The notes under the pieces: generated by a model
What the model saw: only the letters and a program-made list of their open reading frames with translations
Told to the model about the DNA's origin: nothing
Database searches by the model: none
From: Vigna angularis
Taxonomy: Eukaryota > Streptophyta > Magnoliopsida > Fabales > Fabaceae
NCBI RefSeq assembly: GCF_016808095.1
Contig: NC_068975.1
Coordinates: forward strand, 6,687,501-6,751,500
DNA length: 64,000 bases
Direction of reading: 5' to 3'
Shown: one piece after another, positions 63,779-64,000 of the stretch
Numbering within the stretch: the first letter of the stretch is position 1
Layout of the letters: every line of letters starts with the position of its first letter
Program-made: the position numbers and the translations under genes

Positions 63779-64000
63779 CCCTACATCAAACACAATTCAC
63801 AAAACCATAAGAAACATCGTTAAACATTAGTAAACCACAAACAACACCCTAAAACCATTCCTATCACCGCTAAGGGCAAACAGAGCCCCTCAGCACAATC
63901 TGTACATCAAGCCAGCAGCCAAAACAAGCTTAAAAACCACTTTGCAGGAATCACGCTCATAGCAAAATTTCCACTGAGCGGCGATTCTGCAGATTTTTTA

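Larger units (their letters stand above)
60458..64000 (-). mobile_element. Partial minus-strand copy of the nested LTR family
   Basis: The 3' LTR (60458-61725), the polypurine-like tract, the 3' non-coding region and a broken putative plant transposon protein gene follow each other in reverse, in the same order as in 36937-44309. The window ends in the leader with CCACTGAGCGGCG (63971). The other LTR lies beyond the window. It is much more diverged than the copy at 36937. Confidence 0.9.

Overview
This is plant nuclear DNA, most probably from a phaseoloid legume (Vigna or Phaseolus type; my recognition from sequence style, not tested). It is a gene-poor, AT-rich intergenic block built almost entirely of nested transposable elements. 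I see no complete cellular gene, no tRNA or rRNA gene and no CRISPR array. Host-gene material is limited to fragments: a leucine-rich-repeat piece of an NBS-LRR resistance gene (about 12.26-13.56 kb, minus), one exon of a receptor-like kinase (53.7 kb, minus), and a histone demethylase segment captured inside a retrotransposon (57.3-58.9 kb, minus).

Layout. 0-3.7 kb: unassigned GC-rich DNA, then a long field of degenerate TTCGGCC-type tandem repeats, probably the 3' non-coding part and LTR start of a Ty3-type element. 3.7-11.7 kb: a CACTA end joined to a decayed Ty1/copia element of SIRE/Maximus type that is split by a solo LTR. 11.7-16.2 kb: the NLR fragment and small elements. 16.2-21.4 kb: a decayed CACTA element in reverse orientation carrying two Mutator-like foldbacks, a solo LTR and, at its edge, an hAT-like element. 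21.4-28.4 kb: a second CACTA family end, copia LTR debris, a 52-bp poly-G run, a 281-bp tandem repeat and MITEs. 28.4-35.3 kb: a young gag-only LTR retrotransposon on the minus strand. 36.2-53.4 kb: a 17.2-kb CACTA element with matching 3-bp target duplications, carrying TNP2-type and Transposase_24/Ulp1-type genes (both broken) and a very young nested LTR element whose main gene is a putative plant transposon protein rather than a polymerase. 56.2-59.8 kb: a Ty3/gypsy element whose middle has been replaced by an LSD1/LDL3-type demethylase segment. 60.5-64.0 kb: a further minus-strand copy of the nested LTR family, cut by the window edge.

The most striking object is the gypsy element at 56.2-59.8 kb. 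Gag, about 1.5 kb of a flavin-dependent histone demethylase and an RNase H remnant lie in one continuous reading frame over about 2.36 kb, broken only by nonsense codons. That is the expected trace of a former gag-demethylase-RNase H fusion polyprotein. A second theme is one LTR family, marked by CCGCTNAGCGG palindromes, present four times in 64 kb, each copy in a different setting. Element borders below rest on target-site duplications and terminal motifs read directly; family names rest on recognised protein motifs; percentages and counts are by eye.
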